Positions 15,742-29,798 of a stretch of DNA of 64,000 nt are shown here, piece by piece. This DNA comes from Fimbriimonadales bacterium (GTDB lineage: Bacteria > Armatimonadota > Fimbriimonadia > Fimbriimonadales > GBS-DC): assembly GCA_026003075.1 (NCBI GenBank), contig BPGO01000002.1, positions 291,339 through 355,338 of the forward strand, in the 5' to 3' direction. The position numbers were made by a program, and so were the translations under genes. Within the stretch, counting starts at the first letter, position 1; each line of letters begins with the position of its first letter. A model generated the notes under the pieces. It saw only the letters and a program-made list of their open reading frames with translations, had not been told where the DNA came from and searched no databases.

Positions 15742-18207
15742 TTATCCCTCGCGTCCTGCTCCCACTTCCTGAAGGCGTTTGCCCAGCACGATGCGCGTAA
15801 TCGCTGCGACCGTGTCGCCCTCCGCAAGGTCGATGAGTTTCACGCCCTGCGCAATACGCCCCGTGACGCGTAGGTCCGCCACACGCAATCGAATGCCTTT
15901 ACCGTTCGAAGTAACCAGAATCAGTTTGTCGTCTTTCTCCACCACTTCTGCGGCGACGACATAGCCTGTTTTGCGCGTGACATTCATCGTGTAGATACCC
16001 TTCCCGCCGCGCGACTGCACGCGATACTCTTTAAGTGGGGTGCATTTTCCGAAGCCGTTCTCGGAGACCACCAAGAGCAGGGCATCGGGCTGCACGCGGC
16101 ATGCTGAGACCAGCGCGTCGTCCTTGCCGAGCGTAATCGCCTTCACGCCGCCTGCCGCGCGGCTGCGCACCGGGACATCGGTCTCGGAGAAGCGGATCGC
16201 CAAGCCCGCCTTCGTCACCAGCAATACATCGTCGCTGCCCGAAGTGTGCAACACCCAACCGAGCGAGTCGCCGGGTTCCAAGTCGAAGGCGTTCAGCCCG
16301 TTGCTGCGCAGGTTCGCGAATTCGCTAAGCGCCGTACGCTTGATTTCGCCCTTGCGCGTAATCATGGTGAGATATCCGGGGGCATCGAAATCGCGCACGG
16401 AGACCGTCGCCGTGACCTTTTCGTCGGATTGGATGTTGATATAGTTAATCACTGCCGTGCCACGCGCCTGCCGTGAGGTTTCGGGGATCTCGTAGGCTTT
16501 TAGGCGATACACGCGCCCCCGATCGGTAAAAAAGAGAATGTAGTGGTGCGTGCTAACTTGGAACAGGTGTTCCACCTCGTCTTCCTCGCGGGCGGTGGTG
16601 GCAATGACCCCTTTGCCGCCGCGCTTTTGCGAACGGTAGGCATCCATCGACACGCGCTTGATGTAGCCGTCGCGCGTAATCAGCACCAGCGTCTCCTCTT
16701 CGGGGATGAGTTCCTCTTCGGAGATATCTTCGGCTTCGCGGGCGATGATGCGCGTGCGTCGTGGGTCGCCGAACTTCTCTTTGAGCGTGCGCAGGTCGTC
16801 CTTGATAATCGCCTCCACCTGTTTGGGGTCCGAGAGGATATGCTCCAGTCGGGTGATTTCGCGCAGCAATCCGCGATACTCCTCGGCGATTTTCTCCTGC
16901 TCCAGTCGCGCGAGCTGGCGCAGTTGCGTGTTCAGAATCGCGTCCGCCTGCAGCACGGTCAGCCCGAAGCGTTGAATCATCGTGCGCCGCGCGGCTTCGG
17001 CGGTCTCCGACTGGCGGATGATGCGAATAATCTCGTCCAGGAAGTTCAGCGCGATTTGCAGCCCTTCTAAGATGTGGGCGCGGGACTTGGCGCGATAGAG
17101 TTCGTAGCGCGTGCGCCGCTCGATGACAATCCGCCGATGCTCTAAGTAGTGATCCAGTAGGTCGAGCAGGCTCATTACGCGGGGCACATTGTCCACCAGC
17201 GCCAGCAGGATTGCGCCGAAGGTGGTGCGCAGCTGCGTATGTTTGAGCAGGCTATTGAGCATGCGGTTCGGGTTCACATCGCGGCGCAGTTCAATCACCA
17301 CGCGCATGCCCGTGCGGTCGGAGTAGTCAGCGATATCGGTGATGCCGTCCAGTTTGCCCGCCTTTACCAGCGCGGCAATCTGTTCAATCAGACGCGCCTT
17401 GCTCACTTGGTAGGGCAGTTCGGTGATCACGATAGCGCTTTTGCCGCCGTCCAGCGGCTCGATTTGGGTTTTGGCTTGCATCACGATACTGCCGCGCCCT
17501 GTCTCGTAGGCTTGGCGAATGCCTTTGGCGCCCAGAATCAGCGCGCCCGTGGGGAAGTCGGGTCCGGGCAGCAACTTCAAAATCGGTTCGAGGGTGCAGT
17601 TGGGATGTTCCAGGCGATAAATCAAGGCGTCCACCACCTCACCGAGGTTGTGGGGGGGGATGTTGGTCGCCATGCCGACGGCGATGCCGCTGCCCCCGTT
17701 GCAGAGTAGGTTCGGGAAGCGTGCCGGCAGCACCATAGGCTCTTCCGCGCTTTGCAGGTAGTTCGGCATCCAGTCCACCGTCTCTTTATCGATATCGGCG
17801 AGCATCTCCATCGCGATGGGAGTGAGGCGTACCTCCGTGTAGCGCATCGCCGCGGGCGGGTCGCCATCCACACTCCCGAAGTTCCCCTGCCCATCCACAA
17901 GCGGGTAGCGCATGTTGAAATCTTGCGCCATGCGCACCAGCGTCGGGTAGACCACCTCCTGCCCGTGAGGGTGGTAGTTTGCGGTGGTCTCGCCGCACAC
18001 TTTGGCGGACTTGGTATGTTGCGAATCGGGGGTCAAGCCCAGTTCGCGCATCACATACAGAATGCGTCGCTGCACGGGTTTGAGACCGTCGCGCACATCG
18101 GGCAATGCACGCGCGATAATCACGCTCATCGCATAGTCGAGGTAGGAGCGCTTCATCTCCTCCTCGACAGGGATCTGCAACACCTCGCGACCGATTGAGT
18201 TGCTCAT
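15742..18207 (-). CDS. gyrA: DNA gyrase subunit A (type IIA topoisomerase A subunit)
   Basis: An 821-residue A subunit that breaks and rejoins DNA for supercoiling. The active-site tyrosine is Y123 in [10 protein letters not shown], and [13 protein letters not shown] precedes it. The C-terminal DNA-wrapping domain carries a GyrA box (QKRGGKG near residue 530), which favours gyrase over topoisomerase IV. Oddly, the quinolone-contact helix reads [12 protein letters not shown]: the positions equivalent to E. coli Ser83 and Asp87 are Glu84 and Pro88. The start ATG 18207 is nine bases after a TATACT box with no Shine-Dalgarno site. Confidence 0.93.
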   Translation of the reverse strand: MSNSIGREVLQIPVEEEMKRSYLDYAMSVIIARALPDVRDGLKPVQRRILYVMRELGLTPDSQHTKSAKVCGETTANYHPHGQEVVYPTLVRMAQDFNMRYPLVDGQGNFGSVDGDPPAAMRYTEVRLTPIAMEMLADIDKETVDWMPNYLQSAEEPMVLPARFPNLLCNGGSGIAVGMATNIPPHNLGEVVDALIYRLEHPNCTLEPILKLLPGPDFPTGALILGAKGIRQAYETGRGSIVMQAKTQIEPLDGGKSAIVITELPYQVSKARLIEQIAALVKAGKLDGITDIADYSDRTGMRVVIELRRDVNPNRMLNSLLKHTQLRTTFGAILLALVDNVPRVMSLLDLLDHYLEHRRIVIERRTRYELYRAKSRAHILEGLQIALNFLDEIIRIIRQSETAEAARRTMIQRFGLTVLQADAILNTQLRQLARLEQEKIAEEYRGLLREITRLEHILSDPKQVEAIIKDDLRTLKEKFGDPRRTRIIAREAEDISEEELIPEEETLVLITRDGYIKRVSMDAYRSQKRGGKGVIATTAREEDEVEHLFQVSTHHYILFFTDRGRVYRLKAYEIPETSRQARGTAVINYINIQSDEKVTATVSVRDFDAPGYLTMITRKGEIKRTALSEFANLRSNGLNAFDLEPGDSLGWVLHTSGSDDVLLVTKAGLAIRFSETDVPVRSRAAGGVKAITLGKDDALVSACRVQPDALLLVVSENGFGKCTPLKEYRVQSRGGKGIYTMNVTRKTGYVVAAEVVEKDDKLILVTSNGKGIRLRVADLRVTGRIAQGVKLIDLAEGDTVAAITRIVLGKRLQEVGAGREG

Positions 18208-18216
18208 ACGATATAA

Positions 18217-18222
18217 AGTATA
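18217..18222 (-). promoter_or_regulatory. gyrA: -10 box of gyrA, very short leader
   Basis: TATACT reading leftward ends nine bases before the gyrA ATG, so the transcript should start two or three bases before the codon. It shares a roughly 40-bp intergenic space with the rightward promoter at 18234-18239. Confidence 0.6.
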
Positions 18223-18233
18223 CCTGCTTGGGC

Positions 18234-18239
18234 TATAAT
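18234..18239 (+). promoter_or_regulatory. -10 box giving a leaderless GTG start
   Basis: TATAAT at 18234-18239 is followed by exactly seven bases and then GTG 18247, with no ribosome binding site. Transcription should begin at or next to the start codon. Confidence 0.65.
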
Positions 18240-18246
18240 ATGGGGC

Positions 18247-19914
18247 GTGTTGAACAGGGGCGCGGTAAAGGTAGATGTTCTCATCGTCGGGGGCAGTCTG
18301 GGCGGTTGTGCAGCAGCGTTAGCCTGCGCCTCGCTTGGGCTAAAGACCCTGCTTGCCATAGAGCCGGGGCGGTGGCTTGGGGGTCAACTCACGGCGCAAG
18401 CTGTCCCCCCCGATGAGCATCGCTGGATAGAAACTCAAGGCTGCACGCGACGCTATCGGCAACTGCGCGACGCCATCCGCGAGTTCTACCGACGCTATTA
18501 CCCCCTCACGGACACTGCGCGTGCCGAGCCGTACCTTAACCCGGGCGGTGGTTGGGTCAGTGCGCTCTGTTGTGAGCCGCGCGTCGCCAAAACGGTGCTG
18601 GAATCGATGCTGCACTACCCCCAGATGCGGGGTAACCTGAGGGTGGAGCCGTTGCACCTGCACGCGCTGGATGTGGAAGGCGATTTCGTGCGGGGCGCGC
18701 TGTTCCAACTTCCCGACCGCGCCACGACACTCTCTGTGGAAGCACAATTCATTCTGGACGCCACCGACACGGGCGAACTGTTGCCGATGGCGAAGATGGA
18801 GTATGTCACGGGCGCGGAGTCGCACTGGGAGACGGGCGAACCGCACGCGAAGCCCGAACCCCAACCTGCCAACATGCAGGCGTTTACATGGTGCTTCGCG
18901 ATGGGCTATGACCCTGCAGGCGACTATGTGGGCAGCAAGCCCGAAGGCTACGAGTTTTGGAAAGCGTTCCGCCCCCCGTTTTGGCACGCGCCGTTTTTCA
19001 GTTGGATCGATGTCCACCCAATCACTCTGGAGCCGCGTCGCCTGAGCCTGTTTGGAGAAGATGGGACGCCCGCCATGTTTCGCTACCGCCAAATCGTAGA
19101 CCCCAGCCTGTACCCGCCTGACCGTACGCCTGAAGCCGTGACGATGGTGAACTGGCCCCAGAACGACTACTTTCTGGGCAATCTCTATCCGCCCGCAGGC
19201 GAGGAACTAAACGAGCCCCAAAGAGGGGTCTTGCCCGACCCTGAAGCCACGCCGTCTGCGTATGGCTACAGGAACCGCGACATCCCCGGCGCGACCCTCT
19301 CGCACGAGCAGGCAGCGCGTGTACTTTCGGAATGCCTCCTCTATTGGCTGCAGACGGAAGCTCCGCGCCCCGACGGCGGTGTCGGCTATCCGGGCTTGCA
19401 CTTTAGGGCAGACATCACAGGCACAGCGCACGACCCAGCCAACCCGATGGCGCAGCAGGTCTATGTGCGTGAATCGAGGCGGATCAAGGCGCGTTTTACA
19501 GTGGTGGAGCAACAGATTAGCGCCCAATGCCGCCCCGACGCAACGCTGGCGGAACCGTTCCCCGATAGCGTCGGCGTGGGGCACTACCGCATCGACCTCC
19601 ATCCCAGCACGGGCGGCGACAACTACATCGATATCGCCACCCTACCCTTCCAAATACCGCTGGGGGCGTTGATTCCTGTGCGGATGCGCAATCTGCTGCC
19701 TGCGTGCAAGAACATCGGAACCACCCACATCACCAACGGTTGCTACCGTCTGCACCCGGTCGAGTGGAACATCGGCGAGTCGGCAGGGTTGCTGGCAGGG
19801 TTCTGCGTCTTGCGCGGTACGGAGCCACATGCGGTGTACGAATCGCCGATACTCTTGGCGGAGTATCAGCGGCTGTTGGTGAACCAGGGAATCCAACTCC
19901 ACTGGGAACTGTAG
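18247..19914 (+). CDS. FAD-dependent oxidoreductase (FAD_oxidored family)
   Basis: A 555-residue flavoprotein. VDVLIVGGSLGGCAAALACA at residues 9-28 is the dinucleotide-binding (Rossmann) motif with GxGxxG-like spacing, and FILDATDTGELL near 180 is the second FAD contact typical of PF12831. NIGTTHITNGCYRLHPVEWN and IGESAG near the C-terminus are also characteristic. No signal peptide is seen. Members occur widely in Planctomycetes and Armatimonadota with unknown substrates. GTG 18247 is chosen because of the leaderless promoter arrangement. HemW follows 24 bp downstream. Confidence 0.88.
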   Translation: MLNRGAVKVDVLIVGGSLGGCAAALACASLGLKTLLAIEPGRWLGGQLTAQAVPPDEHRWIETQGCTRRYRQLRDAIREFYRRYYPLTDTARAEPYLNPGGGWVSALCCEPRVAKTVLESMLHYPQMRGNLRVEPLHLHALDVEGDFVRGALFQLPDRATTLSVEAQFILDATDTGELLPMAKMEYVTGAESHWETGEPHAKPEPQPANMQAFTWCFAMGYDPAGDYVGSKPEGYEFWKAFRPPFWHAPFFSWIDVHPITLEPRRLSLFGEDGTPAMFRYRQIVDPSLYPPDRTPEAVTMVNWPQNDYFLGNLYPPAGEELNEPQRGVLPDPEATPSAYGYRNRDIPGATLSHEQAARVLSECLLYWLQTEAPRPDGGVGYPGLHFRADITGTAHDPANPMAQQVYVRESRRIKARFTVVEQQISAQCRPDATLAEPFPDSVGVGHYRIDLHPSTGGDNYIDIATLPFQIPLGALIPVRMRNLLPACKNIGTTHITNGCYRLHPVEWNIGESAGLLAGFCVLRGTEPHAVYESPILLAEYQRLLVNQGIQLHWEL

Positions 19915-19938
19915 GGGGTATGCTTTTATCGGGCTACT

Positions 19939-21066
19939 ATGCAAGGGATCTACATTCACATCCCGTTCTGTCATCGCAAATGCGGCTATTGCGATTTCAA
20001 TAGCTACGCCTCGCTGGACACGCTGGTGGAGCCGTTCGTGGAGGCGCTGCACCGCGAGATCGCACAGTCGCCCTATGCGGGCGAGCGGTTCGATACCGTC
20101 TTTTTCGGCGGCGGCACGCCGACCTATCTCTCTGGAGAGACGTTGGCAGCGATCTTGGAGCATTTGACACACCGATTCGACATCGCCTCCGACGCAGAAA
20201 TCACCTGCGAAGCAAATCCTGGGAGCGTATCGCGCGAGCAACTCCAAACAATGCGCCACGCAGGGTTCAATCGACTGAGCTTTGGGGTGCAGTCGTTTGA
20301 TCTTGACGAGCTGCGCCGCATGGAGCGTATCCACACGCCAGAGGATGTATTGCAGGGGGTCGAGTGGGCGCGGGCAGCGGGATTCGAAAACCTGAACTTA
20401 GACCTCATCTTTGCCCTGCCGTGCCAAACGCTGGAGCGTTGGGAAGCGAACTTACGCCAAGCCATCGCCTTAGAGCCTGAACACTTGTCGCTATACGCGC
20501 TGATGCTGGAGCCGAACACGCGCTTCTATCACTTGTATCAGAAAGGCATGCTGCGCTTACCCGACGACGAAACGCAGGTCGCGATGTTCCACCTCGCCCA
20601 GCAGCTCACGGCGCAGGCAGGCTATCGGCAATACGAAATCTCCAACTACGCGCGACAAGGCTACCAGTGTCGGCATAACCTGATTTACTGGCGCAACGAG
20701 CCTTATTTAGGTTTCGGACCAGGGGCGGTCTCTTACATGAGCGGCAAGCGCTGGACGAACATCAAGCACCCGCGCGAATACATTCGGCGCATCAAAGAGG
20801 GCGAGCCGCTGGAGCTGGAGTGGGAACAACTGACAGGGTGGGATTCTGTGGCGGAGACGCTGATGTTGGGTTTAAGGATGCTGGAGGGGGTGGATCTAAC
20901 GGCGTTGGAGGCGCGTTGCGGCTTGCCCGTTCGAGAACACTACGCCGAAACGATTCAGAAGCTGATTCAGCGCGGTTGGCTGGAGCGCCAAGGGGATACT
21001 ATTCGCCTTACTCAAGAGGGGCTGCTCTGGCACAGTGAGGTCGCTCTTGCGTTTTTCGATGTTTAG
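19939..21066 (+). CDS. hemW: Radical SAM heme chaperone HemW (coproporphyrinogen oxidase-like)
   Basis: A 375-residue protein with the radical SAM cluster motif C11-x3-C15-x2-C18 (FCHRKCGYCDF). Next comes FFGGGTPTYL near residue 55, a glycine-rich AdoMet contact, and later FGVQSFDLDELRRMERIH. The PFCHxKCxYC spacing and the absence of the extra HemN-specific N-terminal cysteines favour HemW, which binds heme for delivery, over true HemN. The C-terminal HemN domain begins around residue 300. It is probably transcribed with the flavoprotein gene upstream. Confidence 0.92.
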   Translation: MQGIYIHIPFCHRKCGYCDFNSYASLDTLVEPFVEALHREIAQSPYAGERFDTVFFGGGTPTYLSGETLAAILEHLTHRFDIASDAEITCEANPGSVSREQLQTMRHAGFNRLSFGVQSFDLDELRRMERIHTPEDVLQGVEWARAAGFENLNLDLIFALPCQTLERWEANLRQAIALEPEHLSLYALMLEPNTRFYHLYQKGMLRLPDDETQVAMFHLAQQLTAQAGYRQYEISNYARQGYQCRHNLIYWRNEPYLGFGPGAVSYMSGKRWTNIKHPREYIRRIKEGEPLELEWEQLTGWDSVAETLMLGLRMLEGVDLTALEARCGLPVREHYAETIQKLIQRGWLERQGDTIRLTQEGLLWHSEVALAFFDV

Positions 21067-21067
21067 G

Positions 21068-21073
21068 TACAAT
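21068..21073 (+). promoter_or_regulatory. -10 box before the DUF4190 gene
   Basis: TACAAT at 21068-21073 lies 20 bases before the ATG, followed by a strong GGAGGGGG ribosome binding site. Confidence 0.4.
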
Positions 21074-21093
21074 CTTTATGGAGGGGGACGCAA

Positions 21094-21423
21094 ATGCAAC
21101 ACTCTACAAACACCTCGGCTGTGGCAAGCTTAGTGCTTGGGATTGTGTCGCTGGTGACGCTGCTGAGTGTCGGTTTGTTCTGGGGGTGCTTGCCATTACC
21201 GCTGGTTTTGGGCATCATTGCGTGGGTTTTGGGTAAGAACGCCATCGCGCAAGTGGACGCAGGTCTCGGCAGCCCAAGCGAGCGCGGTATGGCGACGGCG
21301 GGTTATGTGATGGGCATCATCGCTGTCGCGCTTTCTGTGCTGGGGCTATGCTGCTGGAGCGGGATACTCGTGGGGATAATAGGGGTGGGCACGATCCCTT
21401 TCTGGGCAGGCGTTCAATGGTGA
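21094..21423 (+). CDS. Small DUF4190-like membrane protein
   Basis: A 109-residue protein with membrane segments at about residues 8-50 (two passes) and 66-105. The motif AVASLVLGIVSL and the central GKNAIAQ...GLGSPSERGMATAGYVMGI layout are typical of DUF4190 domain proteins, which are small integral membrane proteins of unknown role. GGAGGGGG precedes ATG 21094. It converges with the GH38-like gene, the two ends being only one base apart. Confidence 0.85.
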   Translation: MQHSTNTSAVASLVLGIVSLVTLLSVGLFWGCLPLPLVLGIIAWVLGKNAIAQVDAGLGSPSERGMATAGYVMGIIAVALSVLGLCCWSGILVGIIGVGTIPFWAGVQW

Positions 21424-21424
21424 G

Positions 21425-23890
21425 TCAGTTCTCATCTACACGATGCACGGTTGCCCACACATGGCGGTAGGCGTCTAAGTTGCGTGGCTGTTTGCGCCCC
21501 TGCACGATATCGAGGTAGAGCGTCGCGATTTCGTAAGGGCGGAGTGCAAGCGTGATGCGGCTGTAGGGCAGCCCGTCGCTGTCGGCTTCTACCGGGAGCG
21601 TTTCCAGCGGCTCGCCCAGCAAGTTCGTACGAAACGCGGTAGACACCTCACCGCGTACGCCGATTGTCGCCTCACACGCCACGCCATCCCACTCCACCAC
21701 CCGCAGCACGTACGGGAACTGCATCCCGCGCCCCGCATACGCTTCGAGATTCATGCCTGCATAGCGCTCCGACTCGCGATAGAACGCGGTAATCGTGGCG
21801 TTGGGCGTCTCGCTCCACACCGTGCGCCATTCTGTAGGCAAGTCGCCAGAACGGTCGCTGCTGTAACCCACCAGCGGCGGGCATAAGAACGCCTGCGCCT
21901 GTCGCCATCGCTCCGCATGAGAGACCACGCCATGCGGGATAAGGCGCGTGCGTATCCTAAGCGAATCGACAAAGTACTCCTCGTCCCACGGATCGGACAT
22001 CGTGAGTATGTTGCATACCCGTGCACCGTCTTTGAGAAACGCCTGACTCCCGTCGTGCAAATAGAGCAGTCCGCGCTGCCCATCGATGAAATCGAGCAGG
22101 CTAAGCGCAGTAAAGGGATGATGTACCTCCTCAAAAACTTGCGGCGAGGTCATCCAGTCGCCTGTGGGATATTTGCGCAGGTAAATACCCTGAGGTTGAA
22201 TCTCGCTGACACCGTAAGGGTGGTCGTGAATAAGTGTGAAAGCGGTTAGGTTTGGGGTGAGAACGGTTTTCAGGGCGCCGGAAACACCCCCGTCTGGGCG
22301 TTCAATCCCGGAGGTGTTGTAGGTTATATCGACGGCGTTGCACTCGGGCGCGAGCGATACGACCATCTCGAGGATGCTGCCCGCGTTGCTCATGCGGCGG
22401 ATACGAATCGCGTCGTCCGTAGCGACGATTTCTACGACACGCTCGAACCGCTCTGTCTGCCCTGCCACGCGCATCTCGAATTGCCCCAGCGGTTCCGCGA
22501 GCGCCCCTTCGGGGAACTCCGGAGCGTAAATCTGGGCAATCACTCCTCGTTGCTTGTCGATCTCGATGCGCAGTTGACCACGCTCGAGGCGGAGCATCTT
22601 ATGGGTCTCCTGCACTGTACAAGAGGGCGCCAGCGGAAGTGCATCCCAATCGGGATATGCGCGATAGCCCAGCGGCGGTAAATCGCGCACAAGTCGCCGT
22701 GTTCCGTCCGGGGCTTGCACGGAGCCATCGCGCACCCACCCCAACGAGTTGTAGACAATCAATCTTCCCAAAGCGCGCCGGGCAAGATGGCGTAGTGTGC
22801 GCTCCACGACATGACCACTGAGTGCGAGGCTACGCATGTAGGAAGTCTCCCCCACATGTCCGCATAACCCTTCGCACTCGTCGTTGTCGTGGTGCTGCGC
22901 GGCAAGCAGTTCGCGCCACGCTTCGTCCAGCTCCCACACAGGATACACATCCCAGTGGGGGTAGGGTCGCCCGAACAGCCCTGCGATTGCTGAAAGGCTC
23001 TCTGCGGTGAGCAGTTGCCGTTCGGCGTTGTGGCTATAGCGGCGGAACCGATCGCCGTTCTTGCCCAGACTCATCCCGTGGAACACCTCGCTGAGCGTAT
23101 AGCGACGCGGTACGGCGTTTGCGCGTGCATGCTCCAGAAACTCGGAGAGGGTGACGAAGCGCAGCTCGAACTCGGAGCGCTCCAGAAGACGCTTCAACGG
23201 AGGAATCATCAGTTCAGCACGGCACATCCAATCCGGCGACGGCATCAATTCCAACCACTGCACGATACAGGGCTTCTCCATCGCTCGCAAGTCGGGGCTT
23301 TCCAACAACAACATAAAGTCCTCAGGCCACTGGTGCAGGTTGAGCTTGTGGCGCGGGGCGGTCAGCAGGCGCGAGCCATCTTGACCTTCCCACCAGATGG
23401 CAGGCACCTCTTCAAACGGCATATACGGCGTGTGCCATGTCCACTGATAGAACAGACAAGCGTACTCGAAACCGACGCCGCGCAGGATTTGAGGCAGCTG
23501 GGGAAAGAAATCGAACTCCTCTTCCCAGAAGGTGCGTGGGCGCACGCCCAGCAATCGCATCACGGTGCGTACGCCATACACACGCTGTCGAATGTTCGAC
23601 TCACCGCCGTGAAACAGTCCGTAGGGTTGCCCATAGGATGCGCCAACGATTTCTATCTGCCCCTGCTCAAGCGCATCCCTAAGTTCGCGCAGGATTTCAG
23701 GCGCCTCCGCAGCGAGCCGCTCGTAGCCAACGGCGTCGAAGTTAAGGTTCCCTTTTGCGCCCGTCTCCTGACAAAAGCGCAGCATATCCCGCGCCGAGTC
23801 GGGCAAGACGCTATAGCCCCACAACCACTCCATATCGACCCAGTGCATGTGGTTGCCGAAGGTGTAATAGAGTGGTTGTCGGGTGGGCAT
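21425..23890 (-). CDS. GH38-like alpha-mannosidase family protein with altered catalytic motif
   Basis: An 821-residue protein organised like glycoside hydrolase family 38. The N-terminal barrel begins with NHMHWVDMEW (metal-ligand HxH...D) and contains a PQILRGVGFEYACLF segment and WWEGQDGSR near residue 165. QHHDNDECEG lies near 343, and beta-rich C-terminal domains follow from about 400. The usual PDxFG motif with the nucleophile Asp reads WEEEFDFF here, so the nucleophile appears to be Glu or is displaced. A changed or lost specificity is possible. No signal peptide is seen. It starts three bases after the stop of the glutamate dehydrogenase gene, so the two are likely cotranscribed. Confidence 0.8.
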   Translation of the reverse strand: MPTRQPLYYTFGNHMHWVDMEWLWGYSVLPDSARDMLRFCQETGAKGNLNFDAVGYERLAAEAPEILRELRDALEQGQIEIVGASYGQPYGLFHGGESNIRQRVYGVRTVMRLLGVRPRTFWEEEFDFFPQLPQILRGVGFEYACLFYQWTWHTPYMPFEEVPAIWWEGQDGSRLLTAPRHKLNLHQWPEDFMLLLESPDLRAMEKPCIVQWLELMPSPDWMCRAELMIPPLKRLLERSEFELRFVTLSEFLEHARANAVPRRYTLSEVFHGMSLGKNGDRFRRYSHNAERQLLTAESLSAIAGLFGRPYPHWDVYPVWELDEAWRELLAAQHHDNDECEGLCGHVGETSYMRSLALSGHVVERTLRHLARRALGRLIVYNSLGWVRDGSVQAPDGTRRLVRDLPPLGYRAYPDWDALPLAPSCTVQETHKMLRLERGQLRIEIDKQRGVIAQIYAPEFPEGALAEPLGQFEMRVAGQTERFERVVEIVATDDAIRIRRMSNAGSILEMVVSLAPECNAVDITYNTSGIERPDGGVSGALKTVLTPNLTAFTLIHDHPYGVSEIQPQGIYLRKYPTGDWMTSPQVFEEVHHPFTALSLLDFIDGQRGLLYLHDGSQAFLKDGARVCNILTMSDPWDEEYFVDSLRIRTRLIPHGVVSHAERWRQAQAFLCPPLVGYSSDRSGDLPTEWRTVWSETPNATITAFYRESERYAGMNLEAYAGRGMQFPYVLRVVEWDGVACEATIGVRGEVSTAFRTNLLGEPLETLPVEADSDGLPYSRITLALRPYEIATLYLDIVQGRKQPRNLDAYRHVWATVHRVDEN

Positions 23891-23893
23891 CGC

Positions 23894-25174
23894 TTACGGA
23901 TAAATCCCCCGTATTGTGGTGGCTTCCGCCACGCGCTTGACGCCGATGATGTACGCGCCCATGCGCAGGTTCACCTTATTCTGTTCGGCGGTCTGCGCGA
24001 CATGCTCATAGCTGCGGCGCATCACTCTCTCCAGCTTACGGTTCACCTCTTCCTCTTCCCAGAAGAAGGCTTGCAGGTCTTGCACCCACTCGAAATAGGA
24101 GACAATCACTCCGCCCGCGTTCGCGAGGATGTCGGGCACGACCAGTACGCCTTTGTCGTCGAGGATTTCATCCGCGTCGGGGGTCACAGGACCGTTGGCC
24201 GCTTCTACAATCACGCGGGCTTTGATGCGGTCGGCATTACTCGCCGTAATCACACCGTGCAACGCAGCAGGCACCAGCACATCGCACGGGAGTTCCAGCA
24301 GCTCCGCGTTGGTGATAAACTCGGCGTCGCGGTAGGCTTGGATGCAGCCGTCGCGTCCCGCGCAGTGCAACAGCGCAGGGATGTTCAGTCCGTTGGGGTT
24401 GTATATCCCGCCACGCGCATCGGAAATGGCGATGACCTTGGCGCCGGCCTGATGCATCAGTTTGGCAGTGGCGGAGCCGACATTCCCAAATCCCTGGATA
24501 ACGACCGTAGCGCCCTCAAGGTGGCTTCCTATCTGCTTCAAGGACTCGTGCGCCATCACGGTCACGCCGCGCCCCGTGGCTTCCAGTCGTCCCTCGGAGC
24601 CGCCAATTGCTATCGGCTTGCCTGTTACGACCGCAGGCACCGTATAGCCCTTATGCATGGAGTAGGTGTCCATAATCCATGCCATCACCTGCGGGTTGGT
24701 GCCCACATCGGGCGCGGGAATGTCCGACTCGGGGCCGATGAGCATCGAGATCTCGGTGATGTAGCGTCGGGTGAGGTTTTCCAGTTCGTGGACGGAGAGC
24801 CGTTTGGGGTCGCACACAACACCACCCTTCGCACCGCTGTAAGGGATGTTGACCACCGCGCACTTCCAGGTCATCCACATCGCCAGCGCACGGGTCTCGT
24901 CTAAGGTGACCTCCGGATGGTAGCGGATGCCCCCTTTGGCGGGACCGCGGGCAGGATTGTGATGCACGCGGTAGCCAGTGAAGACGCGAATCGAGCCGTC
25001 ATCCATTTTTACGGGGAAGTTGACAATCAGTTCGCGTCGGGGGTGTTTTAGCACCTCCAGCAAGCTCCGATCCAAATTTAAATAGTGTGCTGCGATCTCC
25101 AGCTGGCGTATCGCAATTGCGTACGCGCTACTCTCTTCGGTGTGGCGTTCGCGTTCAATCATGGTCTGCGCCAT
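23894..25174 (-). CDS. gdhA: Glu/Leu/Phe/Val family dehydrogenase (glutamate dehydrogenase)
   Basis: A 426-residue hexameric-type glutamate dehydrogenase that interconverts glutamate with 2-oxoglutarate and ammonia. [14 protein letters not shown] near residue 74 and [13 protein letters not shown] (catalytic Lys) near 110 form the substrate site. PDVGT follows, then the Rossmann motif GFGNVGS near 230. GGAGG lies ten bases before ATG 25174. It follows mreD by 39 bp and precedes the GH38-like gene on the same strand. NAD or NADP preference is not decided by eye. Confidence 0.93.
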   Translation of the reverse strand: MAQTMIERERHTEESSAYAIAIRQLEIAAHYLNLDRSLLEVLKHPRRELIVNFPVKMDDGSIRVFTGYRVHHNPARGPAKGGIRYHPEVTLDETRALAMWMTWKCAVVNIPYSGAKGGVVCDPKRLSVHELENLTRRYITEISMLIGPESDIPAPDVGTNPQVMAWIMDTYSMHKGYTVPAVVTGKPIAIGGSEGRLEATGRGVTVMAHESLKQIGSHLEGATVVIQGFGNVGSATAKLMHQAGAKVIAISDARGGIYNPNGLNIPALLHCAGRDGCIQAYRDAEFITNAELLELPCDVLVPAALHGVITASNADRIKARVIVEAANGPVTPDADEILDDKGVLVVPDILANAGGVIVSYFEWVQDLQAFFWEEEEVNRKLERVMRRSYEHVAQTAEQNKVNLRMGAYIIGVKRVAEATTIRGIYP

Positions 25175-25213
25175 TGCAGTGTTGCCTCCAGATATAGATA
25201 CCGTCCATCGGTG

Positions 25214-25789
25214 TTAGTTGTTCCATAAAAACGACTCTTCGTCTAACTCAGGCGGTACGATGCGCTGGATAAGCCAGCAACTCGGTATCGCCAACCCTAT
25301 ATTATACACCATGCTCCACAGAGTTCCCTGCCAAAATGCGCTGCCCGCCACCGCTGGAGCGGCGAGGTAGAGTATCCCTTGCGCCAGCAAGGTCAGCGCG
25401 ATGACCGCTGGAACCACGCTTAGCCAATGCTGCCGTGAGAGCAATAATGGCAGGTAGGCGACGACGGTTGCCGCCAGCGTGCGACTGATAATCAGGCTAC
25501 CAACGGTTTGCTCCAGCATACTGGCATGGAGCAACCCTGTCAGAAAGCCCGCCCACGCCGCCGTGTTCGGATTCGTGAGGATCGCCAAGCACGCCAGTAC
25601 GATCAGGGGAAAATCGGGCGTTGCCATGCCGATGCGCAGGCGATTTGCCCAGACCCCCTGCGCCACCGCCGCGACGACGACCAACAGCACCCACCGAGCA
25701 ACACGCCCCCAACCGCCTGAAAGCAGCAGGCGTGTGAACCAGTGCGGTTGCACGCGATCGTAGCGATAGTGCAATTGGCTAATAGACAA
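25214..25789 (-). CDS. mreD: Rod shape-determining protein MreD
   Basis: A 191-residue hydrophobic protein with about five membrane segments from residue 30 on. PDFPLIVLACLAIL and GFLTGLLHASMLEQTVGS match the MreD pattern of a helix followed by a Gly/Leu-rich turn. MreD works with MreC, MreB and the RodA/PBP2 complex in elongating the cell wall. The TTG start at 25789 is close behind AAGGAGGG (spacing only three to four bases); TTG 25774 is an alternative. A TATAAT box is visible just upstream, so it may also have its own promoter within the mre cluster. Confidence 0.85.
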   Translation of the reverse strand: MSISQLHYRYDRVQPHWFTRLLLSGGWGRVARWVLLVVVAAVAQGVWANRLRIGMATPDFPLIVLACLAILTNPNTAAWAGFLTGLLHASMLEQTVGSLIISRTLAATVVAYLPLLLSRQHWLSVVPAVIALTLLAQGILYLAAPAVAGSAFWQGTLWSMVYNIGLAIPSCWLIQRIVPPELDEESFLWNN

Positions 25790-25833
25790 AGCCCTCCTTC
25801 CAATTATACTCTATGTCCAGCGGACGCCATTGC

Positions 25834-29746
<3,913 letters not shown>

Positions 29747-29754
29747 AACGCATC

Positions 29755-29781
29755 GGTACGATGGCATCTTGCCATCGTACC
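29755..29781. terminator. Perfect 12-bp hairpin after the chemoreceptor gene
   Basis: GGTACGATGGCA (29755-29766) and TGCCATCGTACC (29770-29781) are perfect inverted repeats with loop TCT, nine bases after the chemoreceptor stop. No T-tract follows. It may be a Rho-assisted terminator, a transcript-stabilising end or a regulatory hairpin in the leader of the redoxin gene starting 17 bases later. Confidence 0.5.
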
Positions 29782-29798
29782 CCACTCCCCAAACGCTG

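Noticed and set aside
23015..24904. A 629-codon frame antisense to the GH38-like and glutamate dehydrogenase genes
   Set aside because: Both opposite-strand genes have recognisable motifs, and the antisense product shows no family features.
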